A program made the translations under genes and the position numbers. A stretch of DNA of 64,000 nucleotides from Cypionkella sp. (lineage in GTDB: Bacteria > Pseudomonadota > Alphaproteobacteria > Rhodobacterales > Rhodobacteraceae), in contig NZ_JAUSBA010000044.1 in NCBI RefSeq assembly GCF_030652235.1, positions 1 to 64,000 on the forward strand, in the 5' to 3' direction. The first letter of the stretch is position 1. Every line of letters starts with the position of its first letter. Shown piece after piece: positions 33,521-44,035 of the stretch. Under the pieces are notes generated by a model that was given only the letters and a program-made list of their open reading frames with translations, ran no database searches and was not told the origin of the DNA.

Positions 33521-34678
33521 ATGGAAGACTGGCAGCATGGCGGTTTTGGCCTGTATCTACATTGGCCCTATTGCGAGTCAAAATGCCCCTATTGCGATTT
33601 CAACAGCCATGTCGCCAGTCATATTGACCAGAAGCAATGGCAACACGCGTATCTGTCAGAGATTGATCGGCTGGGGCAAGAAACCCACGGCCGGATTCTA
33701 AATTCGGTGTTCTTCGGAGGTGGCACGCCGTCCCTGATGGAGCCAGAGCTGGTTGCCGCAATCATTGAGCGCATCCGGGCAACCTGGCCAATGTCCAACG
33801 ATCCAGAAATCACCCTGGAAGCCAACCCTGGTTCTGTCGAGGCCGGACGTTTTCACGGCTTTCAGCAGGCTGGGGTGACGCGGGTTTCGATGGGGATGCA
33901 GGCGATGAACGATGAGGATTTGCGCCGTCTGGGACGCAAGCACAGTGCAGAGGAAGCGCGAAAAGCCTTTGAAATCGCACGAAATTGCTTTGATCGCGTC
34001 AGCTTCGATCTGATCTATGCGCGGCAGGATCAAAGCCTTGCTACCTGGCGAGATGAGTTGGGCAAGGCGCTGGAACTTGCGATTGACCACCTGTCGCTGT
34101 ACCAGCTGACCATTGAAGATGGCACCGCCTTTGCGGACCGCTTTGCTAAAGGAGGCCTGCGCGGCTTGCCAAGCGAGGATCTTGCGGCTGATATGTTTGA
34201 GCTGACGCAAGAGCTCTGCGACAAGGCCGGGTTGCCTGCATATGAAGTGTCAAACCACGCCAAAAGCGGCTGCGAATCGCGCCACAACCTGATTTATTGG
34301 CGTGGTGGTGACTATGTTGGCATTGGCCCCGGCGCGCATGGGCGCCTCACGCTGCTGGGGACAAGATGGGCAACGGAGGCACTGAAATCTCCGGTACTTT
34401 GGTTGGGTATGGTTCAATCCGGCAAGGTCCCCGAACTGCCACGCAGCGCCCTGACGGCAGAAGAACACAGCTTGGAATATCTGCTGATGTCTTTGCGTCT
34501 TAGCGAAGGGCTAGATCTGGCACGCTACCAGACTGTTTCTGGCACAGCACTAAACGCTCAGAAAATCCGCGAATTGTCCAATATTGGGATGGTTGAAATT
34601 AGAGGTGACCGACTGCGCACAACGCCAAATGGTCGCATGGTGTTGAACGCCGTCCTGCGCGATCTGGCAACCGCCTAA
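33521..34678 (+). CDS. hemW: HemW-like heme chaperone (radical SAM)
   Basis: The 385-residue protein has the radical-SAM CxxxCxxC motif in LHWPYCESKCPYCDFNSH (Cys 18, 22, 25), GGGTPSLM, and the HemW-specific HNLIYWRGGDYVGIGPGAHG. That HN-x-x-YW motif and the absence of the HemN N-terminal extension point to the heme-trafficking protein HemW. It is not a coproporphyrinogen dehydrogenase. It starts 2 bp after the ridA stop and is convergent with parB, 12 bp away. Confidence 0.92.
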   Translation: MEDWQHGGFGLYLHWPYCESKCPYCDFNSHVASHIDQKQWQHAYLSEIDRLGQETHGRILNSVFFGGGTPSLMEPELVAAIIERIRATWPMSNDPEITLEANPGSVEAGRFHGFQQAGVTRVSMGMQAMNDEDLRRLGRKHSAEEARKAFEIARNCFDRVSFDLIYARQDQSLATWRDELGKALELAIDHLSLYQLTIEDGTAFADRFAKGGLRGLPSEDLAADMFELTQELCDKAGLPAYEVSNHAKSGCESRHNLIYWRGGDYVGIGPGAHGRLTLLGTRWATEALKSPVLWLGMVQSGKVPELPRSALTAEEHSLEYLLMSLRLSEGLDLARYQTVSGTALNAQKIRELSNIGMVEIRGDRLRTTPNGRMVLNAVLRDLATA

Positions 34679-34690
34679 GCGAAAGAAGCG

Positions 34691-35596
34691 CTAAAACTCC
34701 GCATCGCGCGGAATCACCGACAGCACCCTGCACAGCAGATCAAGCTGGTCAAGCGAGCGGTAGCTGATCGTCAGCTTGCCGCCTTCGCCGCCCGGAAAAT
34801 GGTCGATTTGGACCGACATATGCAGATTTGCCGAAAGATCAGATTCCAGTGCGCGCGTATCCGCATCTTTCTCCCTGCGCGGCCGCAGCGAGCGCCTCTT
34901 GGCCGGGTCGATAGCGGATTTTCGCACCAGTTCCTCGGTATCGCGCACCGAAAGACCGCGCCCAACCACCTGCAGCGCAAGCTCCGTTGCATTGCCCGTG
35001 GTGATTAACGCCCGTGCGTGTCCGGCCGACAAGGTGCCAGATTTGACCATCTGTTGCACATCGTCCGGCAACGCCAGCAAACGCAGCAAATTAGCGATAT
35101 GACTGCGGCTGCGCGACAGAGCTTCGGCGATCTTTTCTTGGGTATGGCCAAACCGATCCATCAACTGACGATAGGCGAGCGCCTCTTCGATCGAATTCAG
35201 CTCGGCGCGTTGGATGTTTTCAATGATTGCGATCTCAAGCACTTCCGAATCACTGAACTCGCGCACAATCACCGGCAGTTCATGCAGTTGCGCGATCTGC
35301 GCCGCCCGCCACCGTCGTTCGCCCGCTACGATTTCGTAAAGATCCTGATTGGGCTTCTTGCGTACGATCAGTGGCTGAATCACGCCCTTTTGACGCAGAG
35401 AATCCGCGAGATCCCTCAAGGCCTCTGGCTGAAAATCGCGCCGTGGCTGATCAGGGTTCGGCACAATTTTTTCGACAGGCAACATCAACTCGGAGCGCCG
35501 AGTTTCGGACACAGCAGAGGGCGCCTCAAGGTTCACGTCCGCCATCAGCGCCGAAAGTCCGCGGCCCAGGCCGCGCCGGTCGAACTTCTTTTCCAT
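34691..35596 (-). CDS. parB: chromosome partitioning protein ParB
   Basis: The 301-residue protein starts RRGLGRGLSALMADV, then has the N-terminal CTPase box GERRWRAAQIAQLHELPVIVREF, the NIQRAELNSIEEALAYRQLMDRFGHTQEKIAEALSRSRSHIANLLRLLALP helix-turn-helix that reads parS, and a C-terminal dimerisation end (KLTISYRSLDQLDLLCRVL). It loads at parS, spreads and recruits SMC and ParA. The gene overlaps parA by one base at 35596. Confidence 0.96.
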   Translation of the reverse strand: MEKKFDRRGLGRGLSALMADVNLEAPSAVSETRRSELMLPVEKIVPNPDQPRRDFQPEALRDLADSLRQKGVIQPLIVRKKPNQDLYEIVAGERRWRAAQIAQLHELPVIVREFSDSEVLEIAIIENIQRAELNSIEEALAYRQLMDRFGHTQEKIAEALSRSRSHIANLLRLLALPDDVQQMVKSGTLSAGHARALITTGNATELALQVVGRGLSVRDTEELVRKSAIDPAKRRSLRPRREKDADTRALESDLSANLHMSVQIDHFPGGEGGKLTISYRSLDQLDLLCRVLSVIPRDAEF

Positions 35597-36423
35597 CAGA
35601 CGATCTCCTCTTTGAACCGATTACGCGTCGGATGCCGCAACAAAATCTCAGTTGCAAGAGCACGATAAGCTTCTGAGCCTTTCGACGCACTGTCATAGCT
35701 CAGAACAGGCTGCGCATAAGACGGCGCTTCGCTAAGCCGCACATTGCGTGGAATCATGGTTTTGAACACCAAATCCCCTAGGGTCGAGCGCGCATCCTGT
35801 TCAACCTGCTGTGAAAGTCGGTTTCGGCCATCGACCATCGTCAGCACCACGCCTTCAATGCGCAGCCCCGGATTGGCGCTGCGCCGTACTTCGCGAATCG
35901 TCAGCATCAGTTGCGATAGGCCCTCAAGCGCGAAAAACTCGGCCTGTAGCGGCACCAGTACAGCATGACTCGCCACCATTGCATTGATGGTCAGTAGACT
36001 CAAAGAAGGGGGGCAATCAATCAAAATGAAGTCAAGATCCAGCGTTTCAACCCGTGGTTCGCGCAGTGAATCGTGCAGCAAAAAGCTGCGCTTTTCATTG
36101 GAGACAAGTTGAATATCGGCGGAAGACAGGTCTGCACTTGACGGGCAAAGCAACAAGCCCGCGAATTCGGTGCCAACCACCGCCTCAACAAGCGGGGTCT
36201 CATCCAACAGTAAGTCATAGGTGGTCTTTTTGCGCTCTGTCGGTGCGAAGCCAAGGCCGGTCGAAGCATTGCCCTGCGGATCCAAATCCACCAATAGCAC
36301 ACGCGCGCCCCGCTCGACTAAAGCAGCCGCAAGGTTGATCGCGGTGGTCGTCTTTCCCACTCCACCTTTTTGATTGGCGATCGAGAGGATGCGTGGTCCT
36401 TCCGCACCGATGAGGTCATGCAC
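35596..36423 (-). CDS. parA: chromosome partitioning ATPase ParA (Soj)
   Basis: The 275-residue protein has deviant Walker A SIANQKGGVGKTTTAINLA and LLVDLDPQGNASTG near the N-terminus, and the Walker B FILIDCPPSLSLL. There is no N-terminal HTH, unlike the plasmid-type ParA at 4019-5236, which fits a chromosomal Soj. It overlaps rsmG by 8 bp. The cluster rsmG-parA-parB with mnmE-mnmG upstream is the classical alphaproteobacterial arrangement near oriC. Confidence 0.96.
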   Translation of the reverse strand: MHDLIGAEGPRILSIANQKGGVGKTTTAINLAAALVERGARVLLVDLDPQGNASTGLGFAPTERKKTTYDLLLDETPLVEAVVGTEFAGLLLCPSSADLSSADIQLVSNEKRSFLLHDSLREPRVETLDLDFILIDCPPSLSLLTINAMVASHAVLVPLQAEFFALEGLSQLMLTIREVRRSANPGLRIEGVVLTMVDGRNRLSQQVEQDARSTLGDLVFKTMIPRNVRLSEAPSYAQPVLSYDSASKGSEAYRALATEILLRHPTRNRFKEEIV

Positions 36424-37042
36424 GCTGAATGCCCCTCACTGCAAGAACAACCGCTTCAGAGTCGGTATGGCTTTGCATAGCATCACAGTTGAACCGCCAC
36501 AGCTTCTGCGCAGCCTCGATTTCGCGCGTTGCAGCGGCACCCTTTGGAAAAATGGCGACGCCTTGCGGTTTCAAATGCCGATATGCGTAACCACACAAAG
36601 TAGACAATGGTGCCAATGCCCGCGCAGTAAGGACATCAACATTCTGTGGCGCAAGATCTTCGATACGCAGCGTTTTAACGCTAACAGAAATATCCAAGAG
36701 ACGTGAGGCTTCGGACAGAAACACTGATTTCCGACGATCTGATTCCACCAGAATCATCCGCGTCTCTGGCTGCAATTCCTTCGCAAGTATGGCCAGCACA
36801 ATGCCCGGAAACCCGCCGCCGCTGCCCAGATCGCACCAGAGGCCAGCTGCAGATGGCATTTTTCGAATAATCTGTGCAGAATCAATAATATGTCTGTCCC
36901 AAATTTCAGAAATTCCTGATTTTGAGATTAGATTTATGGCTGGATTCCATTTTTCTACCAACGCGCAGTAGGCAAAAAGCCGCTCCAATGTTTCACGTGA
37001 AACATTCAGCCAAGCAGGGACCTCAACCTCATCACGGTTCAT
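36416..37042 (-). CDS. rsmG: 16S rRNA (guanine-527-N7) methyltransferase RsmG (GidB)
   Basis: The 208-residue protein has the GidB pattern NPAINLISKSGISEIWDRHIIDSAQI, DLGSGGGFPGIVLAIL, VESDRRKSVFLSEASRL and ARALAPLSTLCGYAYRHLK. It methylates G527 of 16S rRNA. Codons 13-18 (NVSRET) are encoded by parS site 2 at 36989-37004. The ATG start overlaps the end of mnmG by 1 base. Confidence 0.95.
   Translation of the reverse strand: MNRDEVEVPAWLNVSRETLERLFAYCALVEKWNPAINLISKSGISEIWDRHIIDSAQIIRKMPSAAGLWCDLGSGGGFPGIVLAILAKELQPETRMILVESDRRKSVFLSEASRLLDISVSVKTLRIEDLAPQNVDVLTARALAPLSTLCGYAYRHLKPQGVAIFPKGAAATREIEAAQKLWRFNCDAMQSHTDSEAVVLAVRGIQRA
36989..37004. promoter_or_regulatory. chromosomal parS site 2
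   Basis: TGTTTCACGTGAAACA, perfect 16-bp match, inside the N-terminal codons of rsmG in the frame that reads NVSRET on the minus strand. It lies about 5.4 kb left of the oriC candidate. Confidence 0.95.
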
Positions 37043-38919
37043 TACGAGGCGACCTCTCGACGGGCCTTGCGGATGTGCGCCAAGATAAGCGTCAACGCGG
37101 CCGGGGTCATTCCCTCAATTCGCGCCGCTTGCGCCAAGTTGGCCGGTCGCACATGCGACAGTTTTGCGCCCAATTCAGTTGAGAGACCGGGCAGGCCAAT
37201 GAACACGAACCCATTTGGAATTTCGGCCGATTCTTCGCGCTTCAGCGCGGAAATCTCATGCTTTTGCCGCTCGACATACTGCGCATATAGCGCGTCCGTC
37301 GCGGTCTGTTGCTGAATCTCCAGGGCAAACTCGGCAAACTCTGGCACCAACGCGGCGATTTGCGCCACAGTCACATCCGGCAATGCCATCAGCGCCTGCG
37401 CAGTGCGTCGGGTGCCGTCCTGACTTACAGAAATCCCTGCCTTGTTAAGCTCAGTGGGTGAGAATGCTCTTTGTTGCAACACATCCGCCGCCGCCGTGAG
37501 ACTGTCGCACTTGCGTAAAAATATCGCTTTGCGCTCATCCCGAACACAGCCTAACGCAAGCCCTATCGGTGTCAGCCGCTGGTCCGCATTGTCCGCCCGT
37601 AACGTCAAGCGATACTCTGCCCGCGAGGTAAACATACGATAAGGCTCCGTTACGCCCCGCGTGGTTAAATCATCAACCATAACCCCGATATAGCTTTCCG
37701 AACGGCTGAAATGCACCGGAGCTTTTTCTTGCGCCAAGGCCGCCGCGTTCAAGCCAGCCAATAAGCCCTGCGCCGCAGCCTCCTCATATCCAGTCGTCCC
37801 ATTGATCTGACCCGCCAGAAACAACCCCTGCATTGCTTTCAACTGCAGCGACAAGTCAAGCGCACGGGGATCAAAGTAATCATATTCAATGGCATAGCCC
37901 GGTTGCGTGATCCGCACGTTCTCAAGCCCAAGGATAGAGCGAACATAAGCCTCTTGCACCTCTTGTGGCAATGAGGTCGAAATTCCGTTTGGGTAGACAG
38001 TGGTATCGTCCAGCCCCTCAGGTTCCAAAAACACCTGATGCGAGGTCTTATCGGCGAATCGCACGATCTTATCCTCGATCGACGGACAATAGCGCGGCCC
38101 AATCCCTTCGATATGGCCACCATACATCGCAGAGCGGCTCAGATTTTGCCGCACAATCGCATGGGTTTTCTCATTGGTATGGGTTATTCCGCAAGAAATC
38201 TGCCGCACCTGCGGCAACTTGTTCAGGAAAGAAAATACAACCGGATCTTCGTCGCCGGGTTGGGTTTCCAACATATCCCAGTTTATCGTGCTGCCGTCCA
38301 GACGCGGCGGGGTGCCGGTTTTCAAGCGCCCGCGCGCCAGCCCAAGCTCTGCCAGTTGTTCGGCCAACAACACAGAAGGCCGATCACCGACCCGACCACC
38401 GGGCCGCCGCTGATCGCCAATATGAATAACGCCATTCAGGAATGTACCCACCGTCAACACCACGGCATCAGCCGATAAATCAACCAAATCCGCCAAGGTA
38501 ACTCCAGTCACCCTGCCATTTTCCTGTTTCAGCGCAATGACTTCAGCTTGCAGGATCGTCAGGTTTTCCTCAGCGCTCAGCAAATCCAGAACAGCGGTCC
38601 GATACAGCTTTCGATCGGCCTGCGCCCGTGGGCCCTGCACCGCCGGACCCTTACGCCGATTAAGCAAGCGATACTGAATCGCCGCACGATCCGCTGCCAG
38701 GCCCATGATGCCGTCCATCGCGTCGATTTCTCGCACCAGATGGCCCTTGCCCAAGCCTCCGATCGCCGGATTACATGACATCACTCCAATGGCATCCCGG
38801 CGCAAAGATATCAACGCCGTCCGCGCGCCCATCCGTGCCGAAGCCGCCGCAGCTTCCGCGCCAGCATGGCCCCCGCCAATAACAATCACCTCAAAATGTT
38901 TCACGTGAAACAACCTCAT
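37042..38919 (-). CDS. mnmG: tRNA uridine-34 5-carboxymethylaminomethyl modification enzyme MnmG (GidA)
   Basis: The 625-residue protein has the FAD-binding [17 protein letters not shown] near residue 15, the GidA signatures [56 protein letters not shown] and [24 protein letters not shown], and a C-terminal helical part ([19 protein letters not shown]). With MnmE it builds the cmnm5 group on wobble uridines. Residues 4-8 (FHVKH) are encoded by parS site 3. It overlaps mnmE by 4 bp. Confidence 0.96.
   Translation of the reverse strand: MRLFHVKHFEVIVIGGGHAGAEAAAASARMGARTALISLRRDAIGVMSCNPAIGGLGKGHLVREIDAMDGIMGLAADRAAIQYRLLNRRKGPAVQGPRAQADRKLYRTAVLDLLSAEENLTILQAEVIALKQENGRVTGVTLADLVDLSADAVVLTVGTFLNGVIHIGDQRRPGGRVGDRPSVLLAEQLAELGLARGRLKTGTPPRLDGSTINWDMLETQPGDEDPVVFSFLNKLPQVRQISCGITHTNEKTHAIVRQNLSRSAMYGGHIEGIGPRYCPSIEDKIVRFADKTSHQVFLEPEGLDDTTVYPNGISTSLPQEVQEAYVRSILGLENVRITQPGYAIEYDYFDPRALDLSLQLKAMQGLFLAGQINGTTGYEEAAAQGLLAGLNAAALAQEKAPVHFSRSESYIGVMVDDLTTRGVTEPYRMFTSRAEYRLTLRADNADQRLTPIGLALGCVRDERKAIFLRKCDSLTAAADVLQQRAFSPTELNKAGISVSQDGTRRTAQALMALPDVTVAQIAALVPEFAEFALEIQQQTATDALYAQYVERQKHEISALKREESAEIPNGFVFIGLPGLSTELGAKLSHVRPANLAQAARIEGMTPAALTLILAHIRKARREVAS
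38897..38912. promoter_or_regulatory. chromosomal parS site 3
   Basis: TGTTTCACGTGAAACA, perfect, overlapping codons 3-8 of mnmG. It lies about 3.5 kb left of the oriC candidate. Confidence 0.95.
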
Positions 38920-40217
38920 TTTCCGATGCAGAAGCTAGAGAATATCTCATCGAGCAGATTCTCAACATCAATTCTTCCCACCATGACTTCCAAAGAACGC
39001 ATCGACGCGCGCAAATCCGCCGCAACCAACTCTGGCAAATTCTGTGCTTGCCCCATCCTGTCGCGTGCTGATTCCAGTCCAGTCACCGCAACCTGCATCG
39101 CGATACGCTGCCGCTCACGGATCAGCAAGCCCGCTGACGCCGCGCGCCCTGACAAACACGTTGCAATCTCAGCTATAAGCCTGTCCATCCCGGCCCCCGT
39201 CTTGCCTGAAACCGCCCAAGAATCCGCCAATGCCGCGCCATCGCGCGTGTCTGCCTTGCCCAAAAACACAAGATCATCGACCTCGGGCAACAACATCAGC
39301 ACCTCATCAGGGTCCGCTTGCAAGAAAATCCTCAAATCAGCCTGACGTGCGCGCTCCAGCGCCCGCTTCACGCCAATCCGCTCAACCACATCCACCGAAT
39401 CACGCAAGCCGGCAGTGTCCAGCAATGTCACCGACAGCCCCGAAATATCCATGCGAACCTCAATCACATCCCGAGTCGTCCCCGCAACTTCCGAGGTGAT
39501 CGCCGCCTCCCGCCCCGCCAGCGCATTGAGCAGCGTCGATTTCCCGGCATTCGGTGCCCCAACAATTGCCACCTCAAAACCGTGCCTGATCCGCTCCGCA
39601 GCCCGCGCACCATCCAGCTCACCGCGCAACTGGACCAACAGACCCTCAATCAGAGCCTGAACCTCAGGGCTGACATCCAGCGGCACATCTTCATCAGCAA
39701 AATCAATCGTCGCCTCGATCAAAGCCGCCGCCCGCACCAGATCCAGCCGCCAAGCCTCCACCCGGCGCCCCAAAGCTCCCGACAACACCCGCAACGCTTG
39801 CTTGCGCTGTGCTTCGGTCTCGGCATCAATCAGATCGGCAAGCCCCTCCACCTGCGTCAGATCAAGCCGCCCATTCTCCAGCGCCCGGCGCGTAAACTCC
39901 CCCGCCTCGGCCATCCGCAACCCGTCTGTCGCCGCCAGTGCCTGCAACACCCGCGCCACCACCGCGGTGCTGCCATGCAGTTGCAACTCGGCGCTGGCTT
40001 CACCCGTAAAACTTGCCCCCGCCGCAAACAACAGCACCAAGGCTTCGTCCAATACCTCGCCCTGCCAGATCAGACGCCGCAATCCGGCTTGGCGGAGCGG
40101 CGGCAACGCACAGAACTCGGCCACCGCATCGTGCGCCGCAGGCCCAGAGATCCGAATTACCGCAACGCCTGCCTTACCCCGCGCAGAGGCGAGGGCAAAA
40201 ATCGTATCCATAGCCAA
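38916..40217 (-). CDS. mnmE: tRNA modification GTPase MnmE (TrmE)
   Basis: The 433-residue protein has the N-terminal tetrahydrofolate-binding domain ([24 protein letters not shown]), the central helical domain, the G domain ([49 protein letters not shown]) and ends CIGK, with the essential C-terminal cysteine. It works with MnmG. It is in an operon mnmE-mnmG-rsmG-parA-parB that runs away from oriC. A palindromic repeat lies 12 bp upstream of its start. Confidence 0.96.
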   Translation of the reverse strand: MAMDTIFALASARGKAGVAVIRISGPAAHDAVAEFCALPPLRQAGLRRLIWQGEVLDEALVLLFAAGASFTGEASAELQLHGSTAVVARVLQALAATDGLRMAEAGEFTRRALENGRLDLTQVEGLADLIDAETEAQRKQALRVLSGALGRRVEAWRLDLVRAAALIEATIDFADEDVPLDVSPEVQALIEGLLVQLRGELDGARAAERIRHGFEVAIVGAPNAGKSTLLNALAGREAAITSEVAGTTRDVIEVRMDISGLSVTLLDTAGLRDSVDVVERIGVKRALERARQADLRIFLQADPDEVLMLLPEVDDLVFLGKADTRDGAALADSWAVSGKTGAGMDRLIAEIATCLSGRAASAGLLIRERQRIAMQVAVTGLESARDRMGQAQNLPELVAADLRASMRSLEVMVGRIDVENLLDEIFSSFCIGK

Positions 40218-40229
40218 GCCTTTGATTAA

Positions 40230-40326
40230 AGCGTGTCAGGTCTTTATAGAGATGTTCTTATCGAAAAACGCGTTCGAGCGCATGCAAGAGACAGCGATTT
40301 TCGATTCAATCCGAACCCGACGCGCT
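40230..40326. repeat. dispersed palindromic repeat, copy A
   Basis: Outer arms AGCGTGTC (40230-40237) and GACGCGCT (40319-40326) and inner arms ATCGAAAA (40260-40267) and TTTTCGAT (40298-40305) form a large imperfect stem-loop between mnmE and rho. Ends (AGCGTGT..., ...CGCTCTA) match two other copies at 48202 and 49341. It may be a REP-like element. Confidence 0.7.
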
Positions 40327-40339
40327 CTAGATGCGCAAG

Positions 40340-41611
40340 TTATGCGTTCATCGACTCGAAAAACTCACCGTTGCTCTTGGTTTGTTTCAGCTTCGAGATT
40401 AAGAATTCGATGGCGTCCGTGGTGCCCATTGGGTTCAGAATCCGCCGCAACACATAGGTTTTCTGCAGATCGATCTTCTCGACCAGCAGTTCTTCCTTCC
40501 GCGTGCCGGATTTCAGAATATCAATCGCCGGGAACACCCGCTTGTCGGCAACCTTACGGTCCAACACAATCTCGCTGTTGCCGGTGCCTTTGAATTCTTC
40601 AAAGATCACCTCATCCATCCGGCTGCCGGTATCAATCAAGGCGGTTGCAATGATGGTCAGTGACCCGCCTTCTTCGATATTGCGCGCAGCACCAAAGAAC
40701 CGCTTTGGCCGCTGCAGCGCATTGGCATCCACACCACCGGTCAACACCTTACCCGAGGACGGCACCACAGTGTTGAACGCCCGACCCAATCGCGTGATCG
40801 AATCAAGCAAAATCACCACATCGCGCTTATGCTCAACCAGCCGCTTGGCCTTCTCGATCACCATCTCCGCCACCGCCACATGCCGCGTCGCCGGTTCGTC
40901 GAAGGTCGAGGACACCACCTCGCCCTTCACCGAACGCTGCATATCGGTGACTTCCTCGGGCCGCTCATCAATCAGCAGCACGATCAGATAACATTCCGGA
41001 TGATTGGTGGCGATCGAATGGGCAATATTCTGCAGCAACACCGTCTTACCAGTCCGCGGCGGCGCCACGATCAGCGCACGCTGGCCCTTACCGATCGGGC
41101 AAACCAGGTCAATAATCCGCGCCGAACGATCTTTGATCGTCGGATCTTCAACTTCCATCTTTAACCGCTCATCCGGGTAAAGCGGCGTCAGGTTGTCGAA
41201 GTGAACCTTGTGACGCGCCTTTTCGGGATCGTCAAAATTGATCCGGGTGACCTTGGTCAGACAAAAATATTTCTCATTTTCCTTCGGCGCCGCCATGGTT
41301 CCTTCGATCGTATCACCCGTTCGTAGGCTGAACTGCCGCAGAATATCCGGCGAGACATAGATATCATCCGGACCAGGCAGATAATTCGCAGATGGCGAGC
41401 GCAGAAAGCCAAAGCCATCCTGCAACACTTCCAACACGCCATCCCCGCCAATTTCCCAACCTTCTTCCGCATGTTCTTTCAGGATCGAGAACATCATCTC
41501 GCCCTTGCGCATGGAGGGCGCGTTTTCAATCTCCCATTCCTCCGCCATCGCCAGCAGCTCTGCCGGGGTCTTGGCTTTCAGATCAGCAAGATTCAAATGC
41601 TCAACAGTCAT
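40340..41611 (-). CDS. rho: transcription termination factor Rho
   Basis: The 423-residue protein has the N-terminal helical and OB-fold RNA-binding domain ([26 protein letters not shown]) and the RecA-like motor ([26 protein letters not shown] Walker [19 protein letters not shown] Walker B; the Q-loop and R-loop [58 protein letters not shown]). It is a hexameric helicase that ends transcription. It lies between oriC-side hemJ and mnmE. Confidence 0.97.
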   Translation of the reverse strand: MTVEHLNLADLKAKTPAELLAMAEEWEIENAPSMRKGEMMFSILKEHAEEGWEIGGDGVLEVLQDGFGFLRSPSANYLPGPDDIYVSPDILRQFSLRTGDTIEGTMAAPKENEKYFCLTKVTRINFDDPEKARHKVHFDNLTPLYPDERLKMEVEDPTIKDRSARIIDLVCPIGKGQRALIVAPPRTGKTVLLQNIAHSIATNHPECYLIVLLIDERPEEVTDMQRSVKGEVVSSTFDEPATRHVAVAEMVIEKAKRLVEHKRDVVILLDSITRLGRAFNTVVPSSGKVLTGGVDANALQRPKRFFGAARNIEEGGSLTIIATALIDTGSRMDEVIFEEFKGTGNSEIVLDRKVADKRVFPAIDILKSGTRKEELLVEKIDLQKTYVLRRILNPMGTTDAIEFLISKLKQTKSNGEFFESMNA

Positions 41612-41751
41612 GTGGAATTCACCTTAGGCGCGCGGCCCCACGCTTAGGCCAGCAGCAGCAATGTCAATGGAAAGCGGAATAGCCGAATGGCCGCGCTAAG
41701 TTCCACCTAAGACCAGCCTGCGCCCAAGTCAAGGATTTCAGATTGGGGATT

Positions 41752-42201
41752 TCAGAACTTCACGATCACCGAGATCACGATAATAATCATAAGCAGCGTC
41801 GGCACCTCATTCATCATGCGGTACTGTCGACCCGTGACGCTGTTGGTGCCTCCGACAAAATCTTTCCGCTGCTGCCCCAGCCAATGGTGAAACAGCGACA
41901 TGGCAATCACGCAAAACGCCTTGGTCCAAGGCCAAACTTCCGTCCAATCGACAATCCCCGGTGTGCACACCAACGCCAGACCAAATACCCAAGTCGCCAC
42001 AGACGCCGGATTGATGATCGCCTTCAGCAACCGCCGCTCCATCACCTGAAACATCGCGTCGGTGGCAGATCCTGCCTCAACTTGCTCCACATGATACACA
42101 AACAGCCTTGGCAGGTAGAACAACCCCGCCATCCAAGCGATCACCGCCATCACATGCAATGCCTTGATCCAAGGATAATACGTCGCCAGAAAGTCGCCCA
42201 C
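41752..42201 (-). CDS. hemJ: protoporphyrinogen oxidase HemJ
   Basis: The 149-residue protein has four predicted membrane helices and the HemJ residues: WIKALHVMAVIAWMAGLFYLPRLFVYHVE (including the conserved His), VWPWTKAFCVIAMSLFHHWL, and GRQYRMMNEVPTLLMIIIVISVIVKF. HemJ oxidises protoporphyrinogen IX in many bacteria that lack HemG/HemY. In alphaproteobacteria it sits between rho and the origin-side genes, as here. Confidence 0.9.
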   Translation of the reverse strand: MGDFLATYYPWIKALHVMAVIAWMAGLFYLPRLFVYHVEQVEAGSATDAMFQVMERRLLKAIINPASVATWVFGLALVCTPGIVDWTEVWPWTKAFCVIAMSLFHHWLGQQRKDFVGGTNSVTGRQYRMMNEVPTLLMIIIVISVIVKF

Positions 42202-42270
42202 AGGTCCACCTCGTTTCTTAGCTTCTTCTTAAAGTATAGATTCTAGAAAGAAAGATGTTGTTGTAGGGGG

Positions 42271-42279
42271 AGTGGATAA
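42271..42279 (-). promoter_or_regulatory. DnaA box, 8 of 9 match
   Basis: AGTGGATAA is the reverse complement of TTATCCACT, one base off the DnaA consensus. First box of the oriC candidate. Confidence 0.55.
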
Positions 42280-42324
42280 CAGAATTTCACGCGTTCTCCC
42301 GTCAGATATCCCCAAGGTGCGGGC

Positions 42325-42333
42325 TGTGCATAA
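42325..42333 (-). promoter_or_regulatory. DnaA box beside the AT-rich element
   Basis: TGTGCATAA is the reverse complement of TTATGCACA, a perfect TTATNCACA match. It borders the AT-rich stretch that starts at 42331. Confidence 0.65.
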
Positions 42334-42372
42334 CTTAAGTACGATTTTTTGGATTTAAATTTAAACTTTTAA

Positions 42373-42385
42373 AATCAATAATTTA
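42373..42385 (+). promoter_or_regulatory. IHF consensus site in oriC
   Basis: AATCAATAATTTA fits WATCAANNNNTTR exactly. IHF bends many bacterial origins; the location inside the AT-rich stretch suits that role, but AT-rich DNA gives chance matches. Confidence 0.5.
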
Positions 42386-42579
42386 CACGATATTCTTGCG
42401 GCACAGAGTGCTCCACAGCCTCTGGATACATGCCTCGCACACAGCCTAGCTCTTATGTCATCCCCATGTGGGCAAACCCGCCGAGCCTTGCCTCTGCGCT
42501 TGACAAAACTCCTCCCATCCCGCCTTTTCGGCGCTAAATCGGGCTTACCCCCAAATCCACCTGCCGGAACAAACCCAGC

Positions 42580-42588
42580 TTATCCACA
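42580..42588 (+). promoter_or_regulatory. DnaA box next to maf
   Basis: TTATCCACA is a perfect high-affinity DnaA box, 14 bp before the maf start codon. DnaA bound here could also repress maf transcription. Confidence 0.75.
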
Positions 42589-42602
42589 AGGCCGCCCCCA
42601 TC

Positions 42603-43199
42603 ATGCGCCCGTTGCTTTTAGCCTCTGCATCGCCGATCCGCTTGCAGCTTTTACGCAACGCTGGGCTTGAGGTCACAGCGCAACCTGCCCGGATTGACGA
42701 AGACGCCATCCGCCAAGGCCTTCAAGCCGATGCCGCCTCACCCCGCGATATCGCCGATGCGCTTGCTGAAATGAAAGCCCGCAAACTGGCCGAGAAGAAT
42801 ATCGACGCGCTTGTCCTAGGCTGCGATCAGATCCTCGCCTTCAAAGGCCGGGTCTTTGGCAAGCCCGAAACCCCGGACGAGGCCCGCAGTCAACTGAGCG
42901 AATTTCGCGGCCAAACCCACCAACTGATCTCAGCTTTGGTGCTTTATGACGGTGGAAAGCCGATTTGGCGGCATATGTCTGAGGCAAAACTTACGATGCG
43001 TCCGCTCTCCGACAGCTATCTTGACGATTACATCTCCCGCAACTGGCAGTCCTTGCGCGAATCCGTTGGCGGCTACAAACTCGAAGAAGAAGGCATCCGG
43101 CTGTTCTTCACCATCGAGGGCGATTACTTCAGCATTCTCGGCCTGCCCATTCTCCCCTTACTTGGCTATTTAGGCACCAGAGGCTTCATCCCAACATGA
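42603..43199 (+). CDS. maf: Maf-like nucleotide pyrophosphatase
   Basis: The 198-residue protein has the Maf pattern: [86 protein letters not shown] and [38 protein letters not shown]. It hydrolyses modified or non-canonical nucleoside triphosphates. It is the first gene of maf-aroE-coaE-dnaQ, all overlapping, running right from oriC. Confidence 0.93.
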   Translation: MRPLLLASASPIRLQLLRNAGLEVTAQPARIDEDAIRQGLQADAASPRDIADALAEMKARKLAEKNIDALVLGCDQILAFKGRVFGKPETPDEARSQLSEFRGQTHQLISALVLYDGGKPIWRHMSEAKLTMRPLSDSYLDDYISRNWQSLRESVGGYKLEEEGIRLFFTIEGDYFSILGLPILPLLGYLGTRGFIPT

Positions 43200-44035
43200 C
43201 CGACCTACCCCGCATCCCACTTGCCGGCGTCATCGGCCACCCGATTGCGCACAGCCGCTCGCCCACGCTGCACGGCTTCTGGTTGAAGCGCTATGGCATC
43301 AAAGGCCATTATATCCCGATGGATGTGGCGCCACAGGATCTGCGGCAAGTGCTTGAAATCTTGCCAAAACTTGGCTTCGTCGGCGTCAATGTGACCATTC
43401 CCCACAAGGAAGCGGTCCTGAAAATTGTCGATGTTGTGACCGACCGTGCCGCCCTTATTGGTGCTGCCAACACGCTGATATTTCGCAAGGATGGTCGGAT
43501 TCACGCCGATAACACCGATGGCGCGGGCTTCATCGCTAACCTGCGGCAAAACGCGCCGCACTGGAACCCCGCCGCTGGCCCCGCCGCCGTGTTTGGGGCC
43601 GGGGGCGCCGCCCGCGCCATAGTCGCCGCGTTGATCGAGGTCGGTGTGCCAGAGATTCGCATCGCCAACCGCACTCAGCCTCGGGCTCAGGCTCTGCGCG
43701 CAGATTTTGGTGCAAAACTGCAGATCTACGATTGGGTGCAGGCCCCAAATATGTTGGAAGGTGCTGCCACCGTCATAAATACGACCTCGCTCGGCATGGC
43801 TGGAAAATCGGATTTTCGGGTGCCGCTGGATGGGCTTGAACGCGATGCGCTTGTTACTGATCTTGTCTACAACCCATTGAAGACGCACTTCCTTCTCGAA
43901 GCAGAAGCCAGGGGCTGCACGGCGGTCGATGGCCTCGGCATGTTGCTCCACCAAGCCGCCCCTGGCTTTGAACGCTGGTTCGACCAACGGCCCGAAGTGG
44001 ACGAAGCCACCCGCCAAGCCGTGCTATCAGCATGA
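43196..44035 (+). CDS. aroE: shikimate dehydrogenase
   Basis: The 279-residue protein has the shikimate-binding [17 protein letters not shown], catalytic Lys in [21 protein letters not shown], and the nucleotide-binding [19 protein letters not shown] with NRTQPRAQ. It reduces 3-dehydroshikimate with NADPH. It overlaps maf and coaE by 4 bp each. Confidence 0.95.
   Translation: MTDLPRIPLAGVIGHPIAHSRSPTLHGFWLKRYGIKGHYIPMDVAPQDLRQVLEILPKLGFVGVNVTIPHKEAVLKIVDVVTDRAALIGAANTLIFRKDGRIHADNTDGAGFIANLRQNAPHWNPAAGPAAVFGAGGAARAIVAALIEVGVPEIRIANRTQPRAQALRADFGAKLQIYDWVQAPNMLEGAATVINTTSLGMAGKSDFRVPLDGLERDALVTDLVYNPLKTHFLLEAEARGCTAVDGLGMLLHQAAPGFERWFDQRPEVDEATRQAVLSA

Larger units (their letters stand above)
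42202..42602. other. candidate chromosomal replication origin (oriC)
   Basis: This 401-bp gene-free gap separates hemJ (minus) and maf (plus). It has three DnaA boxes: 42271-42279 (reverse of TTATCCACT, 8 of 9), 42325-42333 (reverse of TTATGCACA) and 42580-42588 (TTATCCACA). An AT-rich unwinding candidate at 42331-42395 contains the IHF consensus AATCAATAATTTA (42373-42385). Genes run away from it on both sides, parAB is 6-8 kb left, and parS sites flank it. The combination is typical of alphaproteobacterial origins. Confidence 0.82.
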
